Shown piece after piece: positions 53,195 through 64,000 of a stretch of DNA of 64,000 bases. Below the pieces are notes generated by a model. It was not told the origin of the DNA, did no database searches, and saw nothing but the letters and a program-made list of their open reading frames with translations. The translations under genes were made by a program, and so were the position numbers. The stretch covers positions 2,108,001 through 2,172,000 of the forward strand of contig NZ_CP044543.1 in assembly GCF_008932115.1 (NCBI RefSeq). Direction: 5' to 3'. Origin of the DNA: Bradyrhizobium betae. GTDB taxonomy: Bacteria; Pseudomonadota; Alphaproteobacteria; Rhizobiales; Xanthobacteraceae. Numbering within the stretch: the stretch's first letter is position 1; every line of letters begins with the position of its first letter.

Positions 53195-54982
53195 GTGCGA
53201 TCCGCCTTTTTGTTTCTGCTCGCGCTGATCCTTTCGATATCGAGTGACACGGCTTGGGCCGCCAAGCGCGTTGCGCTCGTCATCGGCGTTTCCGAGTACC
53301 GGCAGGTTCCGCGACTGCCCAATCCCGCGCGCGATGCCGACGTGATGGCGGCCTTGTTCAAGAAGGCGGGTTTCGACGCCGTGGACAGCAGGCGCGATCT
53401 CGGCATCGCCGAGCTGCGCCGCGCCATCCGTGACTTCTCCGTAGCGTCGCAGGATGCCGACGTCGCGGTGGTCTACTATGCCGGCCACGGCATCGAGGTC
53501 GACGGCGTCAACTATCTGGTGCCGGCCGACGCCAGGCTCGCGAGCGATTTCGACATCGAGGACGAGACCATCTCGCTCGATCGCGTGATGCGCGCGCTCG
53601 ACGGCGCCAAGCGACTCAAGCTCGTCATCCTCGATGCCTGCCGCGACAATCCGTTCGCCACCAGCATGAAGCGCACCGTCGCCAGCCGCGCGATCGGGCG
53701 TGGCCTCGCCAAGGTCGAACCTTCGATGTCGGACACGCTGATCGCGTTCGCCGCAAGGGCCGGCGCGGTGGCGAGCGACGGCGACGGGCAGAACAGCCCG
53801 TTCGCCACGGCGCTGGTGCGGAACATCGCCGAGCCCGGGCTCGATCTGCGCATCGCGTTCGGCCGCGTCCGGGACGAGGTGCTCAAGGCCACCGGCAACC
53901 GGCAGGAGCCGTTCGTGTACGGGTCGCTCGGCGGCGACACCGTGGCGCTGGTCCCGCGCGCCGCCGATCCTGAGGCGGAGGCCCGCGTCGACTACGAGCT
54001 GGCGGCGCAGGTCGGCACCAGGGAAGCCTGGGATTCCTTCCTCGCCAAGCACCCGGCCGGTTTCTTCGCCAACCTCGCCCGCGGGCAGAACAGCAAGCTC
54101 GAGGCCGCCCAGCAGGGCCGAGCCCGGGCGGATGACGCCAAACGGCAGGCCGACGAGCTGGCGGCGCAGAAGGCCGCTGACTTCCGCCGGCAGCTCGAAG
54201 AGCAGAGCGCGCGCCAGACCGCGGAAGCCAAGCAGAAGCTCTCCGAGCAGGCCAAGCGCGAGCTCGATGAGGCTCGCGCCCAGATCGCCGAGCAGGCCAA
54301 GAGGGAGCTGGACGAGGCGCGCCGTCAGGCCGAGCAGGCCCGGCAGCAGGCCGATACTGCCCGGGTGCAGGTCGACGAGGCCCGGCGCCAGGCGGCAGCC
54401 GATGCTCAGATTCAGGTCGAGCAGGCCAAGCGCGACGCCAAGGCCCAGGCGGACAAGGTCCAGGCCGACAAGGCTCAAACCGAGAAGCTGGCCGCGCTCA
54501 CGCCCAACCAGCCGCCCCCGCCGGCGCCGCCGCCTGCCGCACCGAAGATGGATCCGTCCGATATCGCGCGTCTGCTGCAGGCTCACCTGAAGCGCGTCGG
54601 TTGCGATCCCGGCAGCATGGACGGCAAGTGGGATGACGGCTCGCGCAGGGCACTGGAGCTCTTCAACAGGAGCGCCGACACCCATTTCGACGTGAAGCTG
54701 GCAAGCCTCGACGCGCTGGACTCGGTGCGCGGCAAGACCGACCGCGTCTGCCCGCTGGTGTGCGCCAAGGGACAGCGCGCCGAGGGCGACCGCTGTGTCC
54801 AGATCGGCTGTTCGAGCGGCTATGTCCTCAACGCCAGCGGCGCCTGCGAGAAGCGGCCCGAGCCGGCGCCGAAGCCGAGGACCGTGACGCGGCAGGAGCC
54901 CGCCGCGTCGCGCAGTGCGCCGGCGCCTCGCGGTGGCGGCGGCAAGTGCTTCTCGTTCGGCGGCAAGACCTATTGCGAATAG
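53195..54982 (+). CDS. Exported caspase-like (peptidase C14) protein with coiled coil and PG-binding-like domain
   Basis: A 595-residue secreted protein. I read it from a GTG seven bases after GGAGG; a TTG seven codons earlier is less likely. A signal peptide (about 1-22) precedes a caspase p20 domain (24-250) with catalytic H98 in YYAGHGIEVDG and C149 in LVILDACRDNPF. An Ala/Gln/Arg/Glu-rich coiled coil (about 300-430) and a Pro-rich linker follow. IARLLQAHLKRVGCDPGSMDGKWDDGSRRALELF then resembles a peptidoglycan-binding-1 repeat, and Cys-rich segments end it (CPLVCAKGQ, CVQIGC, GKCFSFGGKTYCE). It likely acts in the periplasm. Substrate unknown. Confidence 0.87.
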   Translation: MRSAFLFLLALILSISSDTAWAAKRVALVIGVSEYRQVPRLPNPARDADVMAALFKKAGFDAVDSRRDLGIAELRRAIRDFSVASQDADVAVVYYAGHGIEVDGVNYLVPADARLASDFDIEDETISLDRVMRALDGAKRLKLVILDACRDNPFATSMKRTVASRAIGRGLAKVEPSMSDTLIAFAARAGAVASDGDGQNSPFATALVRNIAEPGLDLRIAFGRVRDEVLKATGNRQEPFVYGSLGGDTVALVPRAADPEAEARVDYELAAQVGTREAWDSFLAKHPAGFFANLARGQNSKLEAAQQGRARADDAKRQADELAAQKAADFRRQLEEQSARQTAEAKQKLSEQAKRELDEARAQIAEQAKRELDEARRQAEQARQQADTARVQVDEARRQAAADAQIQVEQAKRDAKAQADKVQADKAQTEKLAALTPNQPPPPAPPPAAPKMDPSDIARLLQAHLKRVGCDPGSMDGKWDDGSRRALELFNRSADTHFDVKLASLDALDSVRGKTDRVCPLVCAKGQRAEGDRCVQIGCSSGYVLNASGACEKRPEPAPKPRTVTRQEPAASRSAPAPRGGGGKCFSFGGKTYCE

Positions 54983-55004
54983 GGTGCTGGCCTGCCGGTC
55001 CGGC

Positions 55005-55820
55005 TCACATCACCACGACCCTGGTGCCGACATTGACGCGGCCGTAGAGGTCGATGACGTCCTCGTTGCGCATGCGGATGCAGCCGGAGGACACGTTGGT
55101 GCCAATGGTCCAGGGCTCGTTGGAACCGTGGATGCGGTAGAGCGTCGAGCCCAGATACATCGCGCGGGCGCCGAGCGGGTTTTCCGGTCCGCCTTCCATG
55201 TGCCGGGGCAGGTCGGGGCGGCGCGCGATCATTTCGGCCGGCGGCGTCCAGTCCGGCCATTCGCGCTTGGCCGTGATCGACTTCACGCCGGACCAGGTGA
55301 AGCCTGGGCGTCCGACGCCGATGCCGTAGCGCATCGCCCGGCCGTTGCCCTCGACGAGATAGAGGAACTTGTTCGGCGTATCGACCACGATCGTGCCGGC
55401 ACTTTCCTTGCCGCTATAGTCAACAGATTGTTTCTCGAATCTCGGATCGAATTGGCGCTGGCGCGGATCGACCGCCTCCTGCTGGAGACCTGCGCCTTGC
55501 TGATATCCGCCCTGCATCTGCGGCTCGCCTATCGGCGGCAAGCGGCGCTGGTCGTAATAACCCGGCTGCTGCTGATAGACCGGCTGCTGCGGCGCGTAGG
55601 CGGGACCGCGGCCCGGACCGTCGCCGAACAGGAACTCGATGAAGCCGCCGCCCATGTTCGCATTGGAGGCGACGCGCACCGGCGCCGGCGGCACCTGCGG
55701 CTGGTAGAGCACCGCCGGCGGATCGTTCGGCACCGTATTGTCGAAGGCATTTGCGCTGTTTGCGCCGGCAATGAAGGTGCAAGCGCTGCCGAGCAGCGCG
55801 ACAGACATTTTCTTGAACAT
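55005..55820 (-). CDS. L,D-transpeptidase (YkuD domain), exported
   Basis: A 271-residue periplasmic enzyme for 3-3 peptidoglycan cross-links or lipoprotein attachment. A signal peptide covers about the first 25 residues. A Gln/Pro/Tyr-rich linker (about 70-125) leads to the YkuD domain, with H231 in IHGSNEP and the active-site C247 in SSGCIRM. The TGSTLYRI... and GRVNVGTRVVVM ends are typical. It is convergent with the caspase-like gene and divergent from cheZ. Confidence 0.93.
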   Translation of the reverse strand: MFKKMSVALLGSACTFIAGANSANAFDNTVPNDPPAVLYQPQVPPAPVRVASNANMGGGFIEFLFGDGPGRGPAYAPQQPVYQQQPGYYDQRRLPPIGEPQMQGGYQQGAGLQQEAVDPRQRQFDPRFEKQSVDYSGKESAGTIVVDTPNKFLYLVEGNGRAMRYGIGVGRPGFTWSGVKSITAKREWPDWTPPAEMIARRPDLPRHMEGGPENPLGARAMYLGSTLYRIHGSNEPWTIGTNVSSGCIRMRNEDVIDLYGRVNVGTRVVVM

Positions 55821-56134
55821 CGACGTACTCTGTACTGTTTCGTCTAGATCACATGCGTCGTGACGGCACCTGGCTGATCGGCGCCCGCGACGTGGTCAAT
55901 AAAGAGCAAAAGCCGCATTGTTTGGTAAACGGAAGCGGCGTTTGGATTCACCACGTCGCGAGCGGGGCCGCAATTCGGCGATCAGCGTTTATTTTCGATG
56001 AACGCCGCACGCCCATGGTTAATCAGCAGTTTTCATGCCGTCGCGCGCAACCGCGCAACAGTTCCTGCTGTGAACTTCGTGTTAAATCGCTTCTGCCTAC
56101 AAAGACGCGTGAGTGAGGTGGGGGGAGTATCCTG
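55821..56134. other. Intergenic region between the transpeptidase and cheZ genes
   Basis: A 314-base gap that must contain both divergent promoters. I see no clear -35/-10 pair and no small gene. One CtrA-like box is noted separately, and a GGGGGAG ribosome binding site lies just before cheZ. Confidence 0.4.
56015..56022 (-). promoter_or_regulatory. Possible CtrA-like box upstream of cheZ
   Basis: On the minus strand this reads TTAACCAT, an 8-base form of the alphaproteobacterial CtrA motif, about 110 bases upstream of cheZ. A single short match like this can occur by chance; the link to motility control is the only supporting context. Confidence 0.25.
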
Positions 56135-56920
56135 ATGGCTGTTCACCGCAAGCGTTTTCGTGTCGAGGATATCGTCGGTGGCGAGATGCCCATTCTTGAC
56201 GTAACTGATGAGACAATCCCGATGCATAGCGAGATCATGGCGGAGCTGCGCGCGATCCGCGCACAGATGGCAAAGGGCAGCGTGCCTGCGCCCTTGTCCG
56301 GCAGCGCGGCCATGGCGGCGATCGACGCCTCCACGGCGCAGGAGCTTTCCGACGCACGCACGATGCTCGAGACCTATCGGGCCCAGATCGAACAGTGCGA
56401 GAAGCTGAAGATCGAGCTCGACCTGATCCATGACGCCATCGACCGCACCAAGCGCGAAATCGCGGTGCTGCATGGCAAGAGCTTTGACGGCGCGGAGATG
56501 GCCAAGGTCAATGGCGAGCTCGGCGCGGTGGTCGGCGGTACCGAGCAGGCCACCCAGCAAATTCTCGAAGCTGCCGAATCGATCGACCAGGCGGCCAGCG
56601 CGATGGCCAAGGTGGACTCGGCCGACCAGCAGAAGCGGCTCGCCGACGACATCCAGGAACGTGTCATCTCGATCTTCGAGGCCTGCAACTTCCAGGACCT
56701 GACCGGGCAGCGCATCAGCAAGGTCATGACCACCATGAAGTTCATCGAGCAGCACATCAATGCGATGATGGACATCTGGGGCGGCGTCGACGCAATCAAG
56801 GCTCATGTGCCGGCCCAGGTCGACACCCGCAGCGAGGACGACAAGCTCCTCAACGGCCCGAAGCTCAACGGCGACGTCGGCCACGCCTCGCAGGACGATA
56901 TCGACGCGCTGTTCGACTGA
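56135..56920 (+). CDS. cheZ: Chemotaxis protein phosphatase CheZ
   Basis: A 261-residue CheY-P phosphatase. The long helical hairpin contains FQDLTGQRI, giving D188 and Q192, the counterparts of the E. coli CheZ catalytic Asp143 and Gln147. The C-terminal SQDDIDALFD matches the CheY-binding helix. The N-terminus (KRFRVEDIVGGEMPIL) is the CheZ form I associate with this group of bacteria. No other chemotaxis gene is next to it; the nearest cheY in the window is about 49 kb upstream. It may set CheY-P lifetime at the motor or poles. Confidence 0.87.
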   Translation: MAVHRKRFRVEDIVGGEMPILDVTDETIPMHSEIMAELRAIRAQMAKGSVPAPLSGSAAMAAIDASTAQELSDARTMLETYRAQIEQCEKLKIELDLIHDAIDRTKREIAVLHGKSFDGAEMAKVNGELGAVVGGTEQATQQILEAAESIDQAASAMAKVDSADQQKRLADDIQERVISIFEACNFQDLTGQRISKVMTTMKFIEQHINAMMDIWGGVDAIKAHVPAQVDTRSEDDKLLNGPKLNGDVGHASQDDIDALFD

Positions 56921-56944
56921 TCGGACGCGGCGTTACGGAAACAA

Positions 56945-56975
56945 GAACGCCGGCGCAAGCCGGCGTTTTTTGTTT
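56945..56975 (+). terminator. Rho-independent terminator after cheZ
   Basis: AACGCCGGC and GCCGGCGTT pair as a 9-bp stem with a GCAA tetraloop, followed at once by TTTTTT and a further GTTTT. This is the cleanest terminator in the window. Confidence 0.9.
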
Positions 56976-56981
56976 TCATGA

Positions 56982-57093
56982 CGTCATTCCGGGGCGGCTC
57001 GACAGAGCCGAACCCGGAATCCAGAGATTTAAGGCTGGGAGCTTACCACTTCGAGATTCCGGGTTCGGTCCTGCGGACCGCCCCGGAATGACG
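56982..57093. repeat. Palindromic repeat (GTCATTCCGGGGCGG family)
   Basis: GTCATTCCGGGGCGG at the left is the exact reverse complement of CCGCCCCGGAATGAC at the right, with GAACCCGGAATC / GATTCCGGGTTC inside. It lies between the cheZ terminator and the convergent lipoprotein gene. Confidence 0.9.
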
Positions 57094-57101
57094 GAAAGAA
57101 A

Positions 57102-57623
57102 CTACGCCCGCGGCGCGCAGCGGACGTAGACCATGTTGCCGTAGCGGGTGGCGGCGTCCTTGTCGATGAAGCGGGTGATCAGGACGCGGCCGTCGAAGGA
57201 GACGATTTCGCGGTCCTGCTCGCCGGGGGTCGGCCCCGCCGGTCCGATATAGTTCTTGCCGCTGGGCGAGCCCTTCAGCCGCAGTTCCTGCGGCGTCGCC
57301 TGGTCGGCCAGATGCATGATCACGCCGCCGGAGGAGCCGGCGGTGATCACGTAGGGATTCTTGCATTGCGCCCTCGCCGCAGCCTCGGTTCGGGCGCGGT
57401 CGGCCGGGTTCTGGAACGAGGCAAGGCCCCAGCGGCCGACGATCTCGTCGGCACGGATGCTCGCTGGCATTTCCGGACCGGTACCGGGTTCAGCCTCGGG
57501 CGGCGGCGAAGACGACGAGAAGGACGGCAGGCTCAGACCACCGCCGCAGGCGCCAAGCAGCAGCGCCAGGCAAGAGGCGGCCGCCAGATTGGCAACCGTG
57601 CGCGCGTGAGCTGAACTGATCAT
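57102..57623 (-). CDS. Putative lipoprotein, unknown function
   Basis: A 173-residue protein with a lipoprotein signal: a hydrophobic stretch ending in the lipobox LGAC, with C26 as the lipidation site, then a Ser/Pro/Glu linker. The folded part (EIVGRWGLASFQNPADRARTEAAARAQCKNPYVITAGSSGGVIMHLADQ, then SFDGRVLITRFIDKDAATRYGNMVYVRC) has two cysteines and looks like a small beta-rich domain. No family is recognised. The ATG has GGGGGA upstream; a longer reading is unlikely. LspA encoded near 12 kb would cleave it. Confidence 0.8.
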   Translation of the reverse strand: MISSAHARTVANLAAASCLALLLGACGGGLSLPSFSSSSPPPEAEPGTGPEMPASIRADEIVGRWGLASFQNPADRARTEAAARAQCKNPYVITAGSSGGVIMHLADQATPQELRLKGSPSGKNYIGPAGPTPGEQDREIVSFDGRVLITRFIDKDAATRYGNMVYVRCAPRA

Positions 57624-57779
57624 GGCATTCCCCCGAACAAGACGACGGCCGCACCCCTCCCGCAGCCAAGCGTAAAACCGCTGCCGGAGCAATGACGTCC
57701 TTTAATACGTCGGCACCCCGAACGAGTTTCCAATGCCACCATCCTATATCCGCCTCACCAATCGCTTAACCACCTTTGC

Positions 57780-57808
57780 TTGACAGGATCGCGGCCAAGC
57801 AATATTTC
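57780..57808 (+). promoter_or_regulatory. Promoter of the groES-groEL operon
   Basis: TTGACA followed after 17 bases by TATTTC gives a good vegetative-type promoter, and CTTGAC with CAATATTT also fits an RpoH-like heat-shock promoter. Its predicted start falls next to the CIRCE operator. Which sigma factor uses it cannot be decided from sequence. Confidence 0.6.
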
Positions 57809-57819
57809 CGGGCGCACTA

Positions 57820-57846
57820 TTAGCACTCGGAAAGCCCGATTGCTAA
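57820..57846. promoter_or_regulatory. CIRCE operator (HrcA-binding site) upstream of groES
   Basis: TTAGCACTC, nine bases, then GATTGCTAA. The CIRCE consensus is TTAGCACTC-N9-GAGTGCTAA, so the left arm is perfect and the right arm differs at one base. It overlaps the likely transcription start, where bound HrcA represses. The gene hrcA is not in the window. Confidence 0.9.
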
Positions 57847-57936
57847 GCGCGCCGTTCGATCCTCGGGTAGAGGAAGGACGGAAGCGCCGCCCCACCTACT
57901 TCCACTACTTCCGAAGCGCCTCCAAAGGGAAACGTC

Positions 57937-58233
57937 ATGGCTAAATCCAAATTTCGTCCGCTGCATGACCGTGTCGTGGTCAAACGTATCGACGCCGAGG
58001 AAAAGACCAAGGGCGGCATCATCATTCCGGATTCCGCCAAGGAAAAGCCGTCCCAGGGCGAGGTCGTCGCCGTCGGTCCCGGCGGCCGCGACGAAGCCGG
58101 CAAGCTGACCCCGATCGACCTCAAGGTCGGCGACCGCGTGCTGTTCGGCAAGTGGTCGGGCACCGAAGTCAAGATCGACAACGAAGATCTCCTGATCATG
58201 AAGGAGTCGGACATCATGGGCGTTCTGGCCTAA
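57937..58233 (+). CDS. groES: Co-chaperonin GroES
   Basis: A 98-residue GroES, which caps the GroEL ring. The family pattern is complete: [45 protein letters not shown], then [18 protein letters not shown] and [13 protein letters not shown]. The mobile loop ([11 protein letters not shown]) is intact. It is the first gene of an operon with groEL, controlled by the CIRCE site upstream. A palindromic repeat sits between it and groEL. Confidence 0.98.
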   Translation: MAKSKFRPLHDRVVVKRIDAEEKTKGGIIIPDSAKEKPSQGEVVAVGPGGRDEAGKLTPIDLKVGDRVLFGKWSGTEVKIDNEDLLIMKESDIMGVLA

Positions 58234-58268
58234 GGCCACCCGCCTGAACAGCCGCTGAATGCTTCATT

Positions 58269-58344
58269 GTCATGCCCGGGCCTGACCCGGGCATCCATCA
58301 TTTTTCGCAACAGGATGGATTGCCGGGTCGAACCCGGCAATGAC
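58269..58344. repeat. Palindromic repeat inside the groES-groEL operon
   Basis: GTCATGCCCGGGCCTGACCC pairs with its own CCCGGGC block, and TGCCGGGTCGAACCCGGCA forms a second hairpin ending in ATGACG. It is a copy of the GTCATGCCCGGGC family placed in the 175-base gap between the two chaperonin genes. Confidence 0.85.
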
Positions 58345-58372
58345 GAAGCGCGCGCGGAAAAGCACGGCATAA

Positions 58373-60037
<1,665 letters not shown>

Positions 60038-60064
60038 GCCCGTCCCGTGACCTGACAATGTTGC

Positions 60065-60094
60065 GAAGGCCGCCTCCGGGCGGCCTTCTTTTTT
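60065..60094 (+). terminator. Rho-independent terminator after groEL
   Basis: GAAGGCCGCC and GGCGGCCTTC form a perfect 10-bp stem with a TCCG loop, followed by TTTTTT. It ends the groESL transcript before the exported-protein gene. Confidence 0.9.
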
Positions 60095-60180
60095 GCCCAG
60101 TTTCGCCCGTGCTTTCCGATTCAACCGGCGGCCAAAACCAACTACGGTGGCGCCGATTCTTTTGCTCGAGGATTTCGTCG

Positions 60181-61392
60181 ATGCGCGCGCTTCTGGTTTG
60201 CCCGACAATTGTTTTGGCCGCTCTGCTTGCTACCTCGCCGCATCCCGCCTCCGCGCAGATGAAGCTGTCGCCCAAGGCCACGGCCCCAGGCGGCCCGGAG
60301 ATACGTTATTTCACCTCGATCGACGGGTTGATGGACGGCAATGCCGACGTCATCCTGAAGGAGACGCGCCAGGGCAAGACCGTCACGGCCGCCGTGCTCG
60401 ACGTCTGCTATCCCGTCGCGAAGAATTCCGACCGCAAGGACCGCTTCGTCGTCAATCTCCAGGTCGCGGGCCAGAACCTGACCGGCACGACGCAGAGCAT
60501 CAGTGAGAAGTCGCCCGTCAGCGTCAAGCTGCTGCGCAAGCAGTCTGGCGACACGTTCGAGTTCCGCGGCCAGATCAGCATCGGTCAGGCCGTGACCGAG
60601 GTCACCTCTCCCGACAATTCCGATCTCAGCGAGAAGGAATTTCAGGACAACCAGACCTCCGACGACGGCATCACGCCGCAGCCGAAGGATTTCACCGACG
60701 TCTCGCCGGAAGCGATCGCGGTCAAGGTCAAGCTGGATGCGGCAACCGAATTCCTGAAGAGCCTGAAGGGCCAGGACGTCGAGGTGACGCTTGCGAGCCT
60801 CTCGGTCGGCTGCGAGGCGCTGCGCGCCGGCGAGCAGACCATCAACATGTCGGTCGATCCGGAACGCGCAGGCGCGCTGCTGGGAAAATTCAAGGCGATG
60901 CCGGGCGTCACCGCGGCGGGCTGGACCGCGGGCATGACCGAGATGGACCGCACCATCCGCTTTGCCGCTGCCGACTGGCGCGACGGCGACAAGCTCAACC
61001 GCGACAAGCTCGCGTCAGCCGTCGCCGGCGTGCTGAGCAGGACGCTGGCGGCAAAGCCCGCCTCGCAAAGCTTCAATCCCGCCACCGGCAAGCTCAAGCT
61101 CGTCTTCAAGCGGCCGAACCCGGATTTCCCGGCGCTCGACCTCACCGACACGATCGAGGTCGCCGCACTCATCTCGCCCGACAAGCCCGGCACGACCGAC
61201 AAGCTGATGCTGTGGATCGGCAGCCCCGCGACCACGACCACGGATGAGAGCAACGGCGCCAAGCTCAATCTGTCCGACGACGCGGCGGCCGACGAGGAAG
61301 GCGATCAGCCGAACGACAACGGCTCAGTCGAGGCGCTCGCGAAGGAGCTGAAGGGCCAGCGCTGGGATGCCGACAAATCGGTGTGGAAGTGA
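60181..61392 (+). CDS. Exported protein of unknown function downstream of groEL
   Basis: A 403-residue protein with a signal peptide (about 1-25, PASA-Q). The mature part alternates beta-rich stretches (GKTVTAAVLDVCYPVAKNSDRKDRFVVNLQVAGQNL; TLASLSVGCEALRAGEQTINMSVDPERAGALLGKFKAMPGV), and two cysteines could pair. The C-terminal 60 residues are acidic (NLSDDAAADEEGDQPNDNGS). No motif I know identifies the function. The ATG chosen gives the signal peptide; a longer upstream reading covers the groEL terminator and is rejected. Confidence 0.8.
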   Translation: MRALLVCPTIVLAALLATSPHPASAQMKLSPKATAPGGPEIRYFTSIDGLMDGNADVILKETRQGKTVTAAVLDVCYPVAKNSDRKDRFVVNLQVAGQNLTGTTQSISEKSPVSVKLLRKQSGDTFEFRGQISIGQAVTEVTSPDNSDLSEKEFQDNQTSDDGITPQPKDFTDVSPEAIAVKVKLDAATEFLKSLKGQDVEVTLASLSVGCEALRAGEQTINMSVDPERAGALLGKFKAMPGVTAAGWTAGMTEMDRTIRFAAADWRDGDKLNRDKLASAVAGVLSRTLAAKPASQSFNPATGKLKLVFKRPNPDFPALDLTDTIEVAALISPDKPGTTDKLMLWIGSPATTTTDESNGAKLNLSDDAAADEEGDQPNDNGSVEALAKELKGQRWDADKSVWK

Positions 61393-61410
61393 CGTAGCCA
61401 ACAGGTCGAC

Positions 61411-61512
61411 GTCATCGCCCGGCTAGACCGGGCGATCCAGTACTCCGAGATGGCAATAGTTGAATCGATGGGCCGCGGCGTACTGGGTACCCCGGTCAAG
61501 CCGGGGTACGAC
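61411..61512. repeat. Palindromic repeat (GTCATCGCCCGGCTAGACC family)
   Basis: GTCATCGCCCGGCTAGACCG and GGGCGATCCAGTACTCCG at the left mirror CGGCGTACTGGGTACCCCGG and CCGGGGTACGAC at the right, giving an imperfect hairpin related to the GTCATGCCCGGGC family. It separates the convergent exported-protein and META-like genes. Confidence 0.75.
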
Positions 61513-61525
61513 AGCGAGCTAAACG

Positions 61526-61924
61526 CTAGTTCCCGGTCACGCGAAAGCGCAGCGGCTTGGGGCCGATCAGGGTCAGCACGTCGCCCTGGCGCTTCCAGGT
61601 CTCGACGCTGCCGAGAGCCGCGACGAGATCGTCGTCGGCCTGCGCTCGGGCCGGCGGGCAGGAGCGGTCCTGGATCTGGCCCGGGACAAAGATCACGGTG
61701 TTGCCGGCGACCGAGAACTGGCCCTTGCCGCCCTTGCACCAGAGCTCCAGCACCACCTCGCCATTGTCGCCGATCTCGATGTTCGGAATCCGCTTCGAGC
61801 CCGGCTGCGGCAGTGCCTCCATCGTCATCTCGGTGCCGAACGGAAAGCCGTCCTCGGCACGCGCGACAGTGGACATCGCCAGCATTGCAACCGCCACACA
61901 CACCATATGCTTGAGCGAAACCAT
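61526..61924 (-). CDS. Small exported META/HslJ-like domain protein
   Basis: A 132-residue protein with a signal peptide (about 1-23, VARA-E). The body (IEIGDNGEVVLELWCKGGKGQFSVAGNTVIFVPGQIQDRSCPPARAQADDDLVAALGSVETWKRQGDVLTLIGPKPLRFRV) has the alternating pattern of the META (HslJ) domain, with two cysteines. AGAGG precedes the ATG. Its function is unknown; HslJ relatives are linked to stress or antibiotic tolerance. It lies downstream of the lctP terminator in the same direction but is likely independent. Confidence 0.75.
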   Translation of the reverse strand: MVSLKHMVCVAVAMLAMSTVARAEDGFPFGTEMTMEALPQPGSKRIPNIEIGDNGEVVLELWCKGGKGQFSVAGNTVIFVPGQIQDRSCPPARAQADDDLVAALGSVETWKRQGDVLTLIGPKPLRFRVTGN

Positions 61925-62004
61925 GAGACCTCTCGACCGACCTGATTTGCGGCACCTTCTATAAGACGACGGCGCCATTGAGAAGGTTCGCCGGCTTTGA
62001 GCGC

Positions 62005-62037
62005 AAAAATCCCCGCGAGGACACCCCGCGGGGATTT
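62005..62037 (-). terminator. Rho-independent terminator of lctP
   Basis: On the minus strand, AAATCCCCGCG and CGCGGGGATTT pair as an 11-bp stem with a 9-base loop, and the descending arm runs into TTTTT. It lies 30 bases past the lctP stop. Confidence 0.85.
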
Positions 62038-62066
62038 GATTTGCGTCGAAGCCGCGGCGCGGCCTG

Positions 62067-63731
<1,665 letters not shown>

Positions 63732-64000
63732 GGTCTTCCTCCCCCACGCATGTGTGCGGCAGGCGGCCCGCGTGGTCAGCCGAACCTGCTTGACGCTGGA
63801 AGCGATATCCCCCGGGTTGGACGCGAATTCCTCGCGAATGCAGCGGTTCCCGTCCGCTCACAAGCCCGCGAAGTCCCGGAGGCCCCCACCCCGCGCCGTT
63901 GAGACCCATGCTAGGGTTGCAAGCCGCGACAAGCCAACGCAAATTGCAGGACTTGCGACTTTAGTCTAAGTGCGCCGAATTCAGCCATTGCCTCAGCCGT

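Noticed and set aside
53171..54685. 504-codon minus-strand frame opposite the caspase-like gene
   Set aside because: Antisense artefact of the coiled-coil codons; no coherent fold.

Overview
The window reads as a chromosomal core segment of a Bradyrhizobium-like alphaproteobacterium (Nitrobacteraceae). The basis is very high GC with GC-rich third codon positions, the gene content and order (mutL–rsmD–pseudouridine synthase–tadA; lpxK–waaA–DUF374–DUF4170–CysQ-type phosphatase–pmbA–DUF6101–ubiA; hisZ–hisG; groES–groEL), and many intergenic palindromic repeats of a few families typical of that group. Species assignment is inference. No tRNA, rRNA, CRISPR array, transposase or integrase was seen.

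Layout. 0–4.2 kb: end of moaD, moaE, prmB, a small membrane protein, a YihY-type membrane protein, and a convergent SAM methyltransferase. 4.6–8.7 kb: a TipF-like protein with a degenerate EAL domain, a HAD phosphatase, a lone CheY and ribF. 8.8–16.3 kb: a possible Ile-rich leader peptide, ileS, lspA, an exported protein, and a catalytic/non-catalytic pair of M16 peptidases. 16.3–20.4 kb: arfB, then a cytochrome c / glyoxalase-fold / Tat-exported small subunit / GMC oxidoreductase cluster that looks like a periplasmic dehydrogenase, and an RHH protein. 20.6–28.3 kb: mutL, rsmD, a pseudouridine synthase with a long disordered tail, tadA, a very probable fluoroacetate dehalogenase, and purD.

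28.5–30.5 kb is an AT-richer patch holding a CarD-like protein with an extra N-terminal domain, an HNH-like zinc protein and a coupled small ORF. This is the best candidate for an uncharacterised small system. 30.8–36.5 kb: a membrane protein/regulator pair, two alpha/beta hydrolases (one lacking its nucleophile), xseA and small genes. 36.6–45.7 kb: lipid A/KDO genes, pmbA, ubiA and rsmE. 45.7–47.7 kb is a second atypical patch: an AraC regulator, a winged-helix-like protein, and a short protein ending in (GLEA)n repeats. 47.9–55.8 kb: hisZG, a GtrB-like glycosyltransferase with a ChbG/HpnK-type deacetylase, a DUF2076 protein, an exported caspase-like protein, and an L,D-transpeptidase. 56–64 kb: cheZ, a lipoprotein, groES–groEL with a CIRCE operator and promoter, two exported proteins, and lctP.

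How genes connect: moaD/moaE form molybdopterin synthase. CheY, CheZ and the TipF-like protein are scattered motility-related genes. lpxK, waaA and the DUF374 acyltransferase form one tightly overlapping envelope operon. The oxidoreductase cluster would pass electrons to its cytochrome c. groESL shows a classic HrcA-type operator. Coordinates were derived by reading the sequence; functions rest on motif recognition, with no database search.
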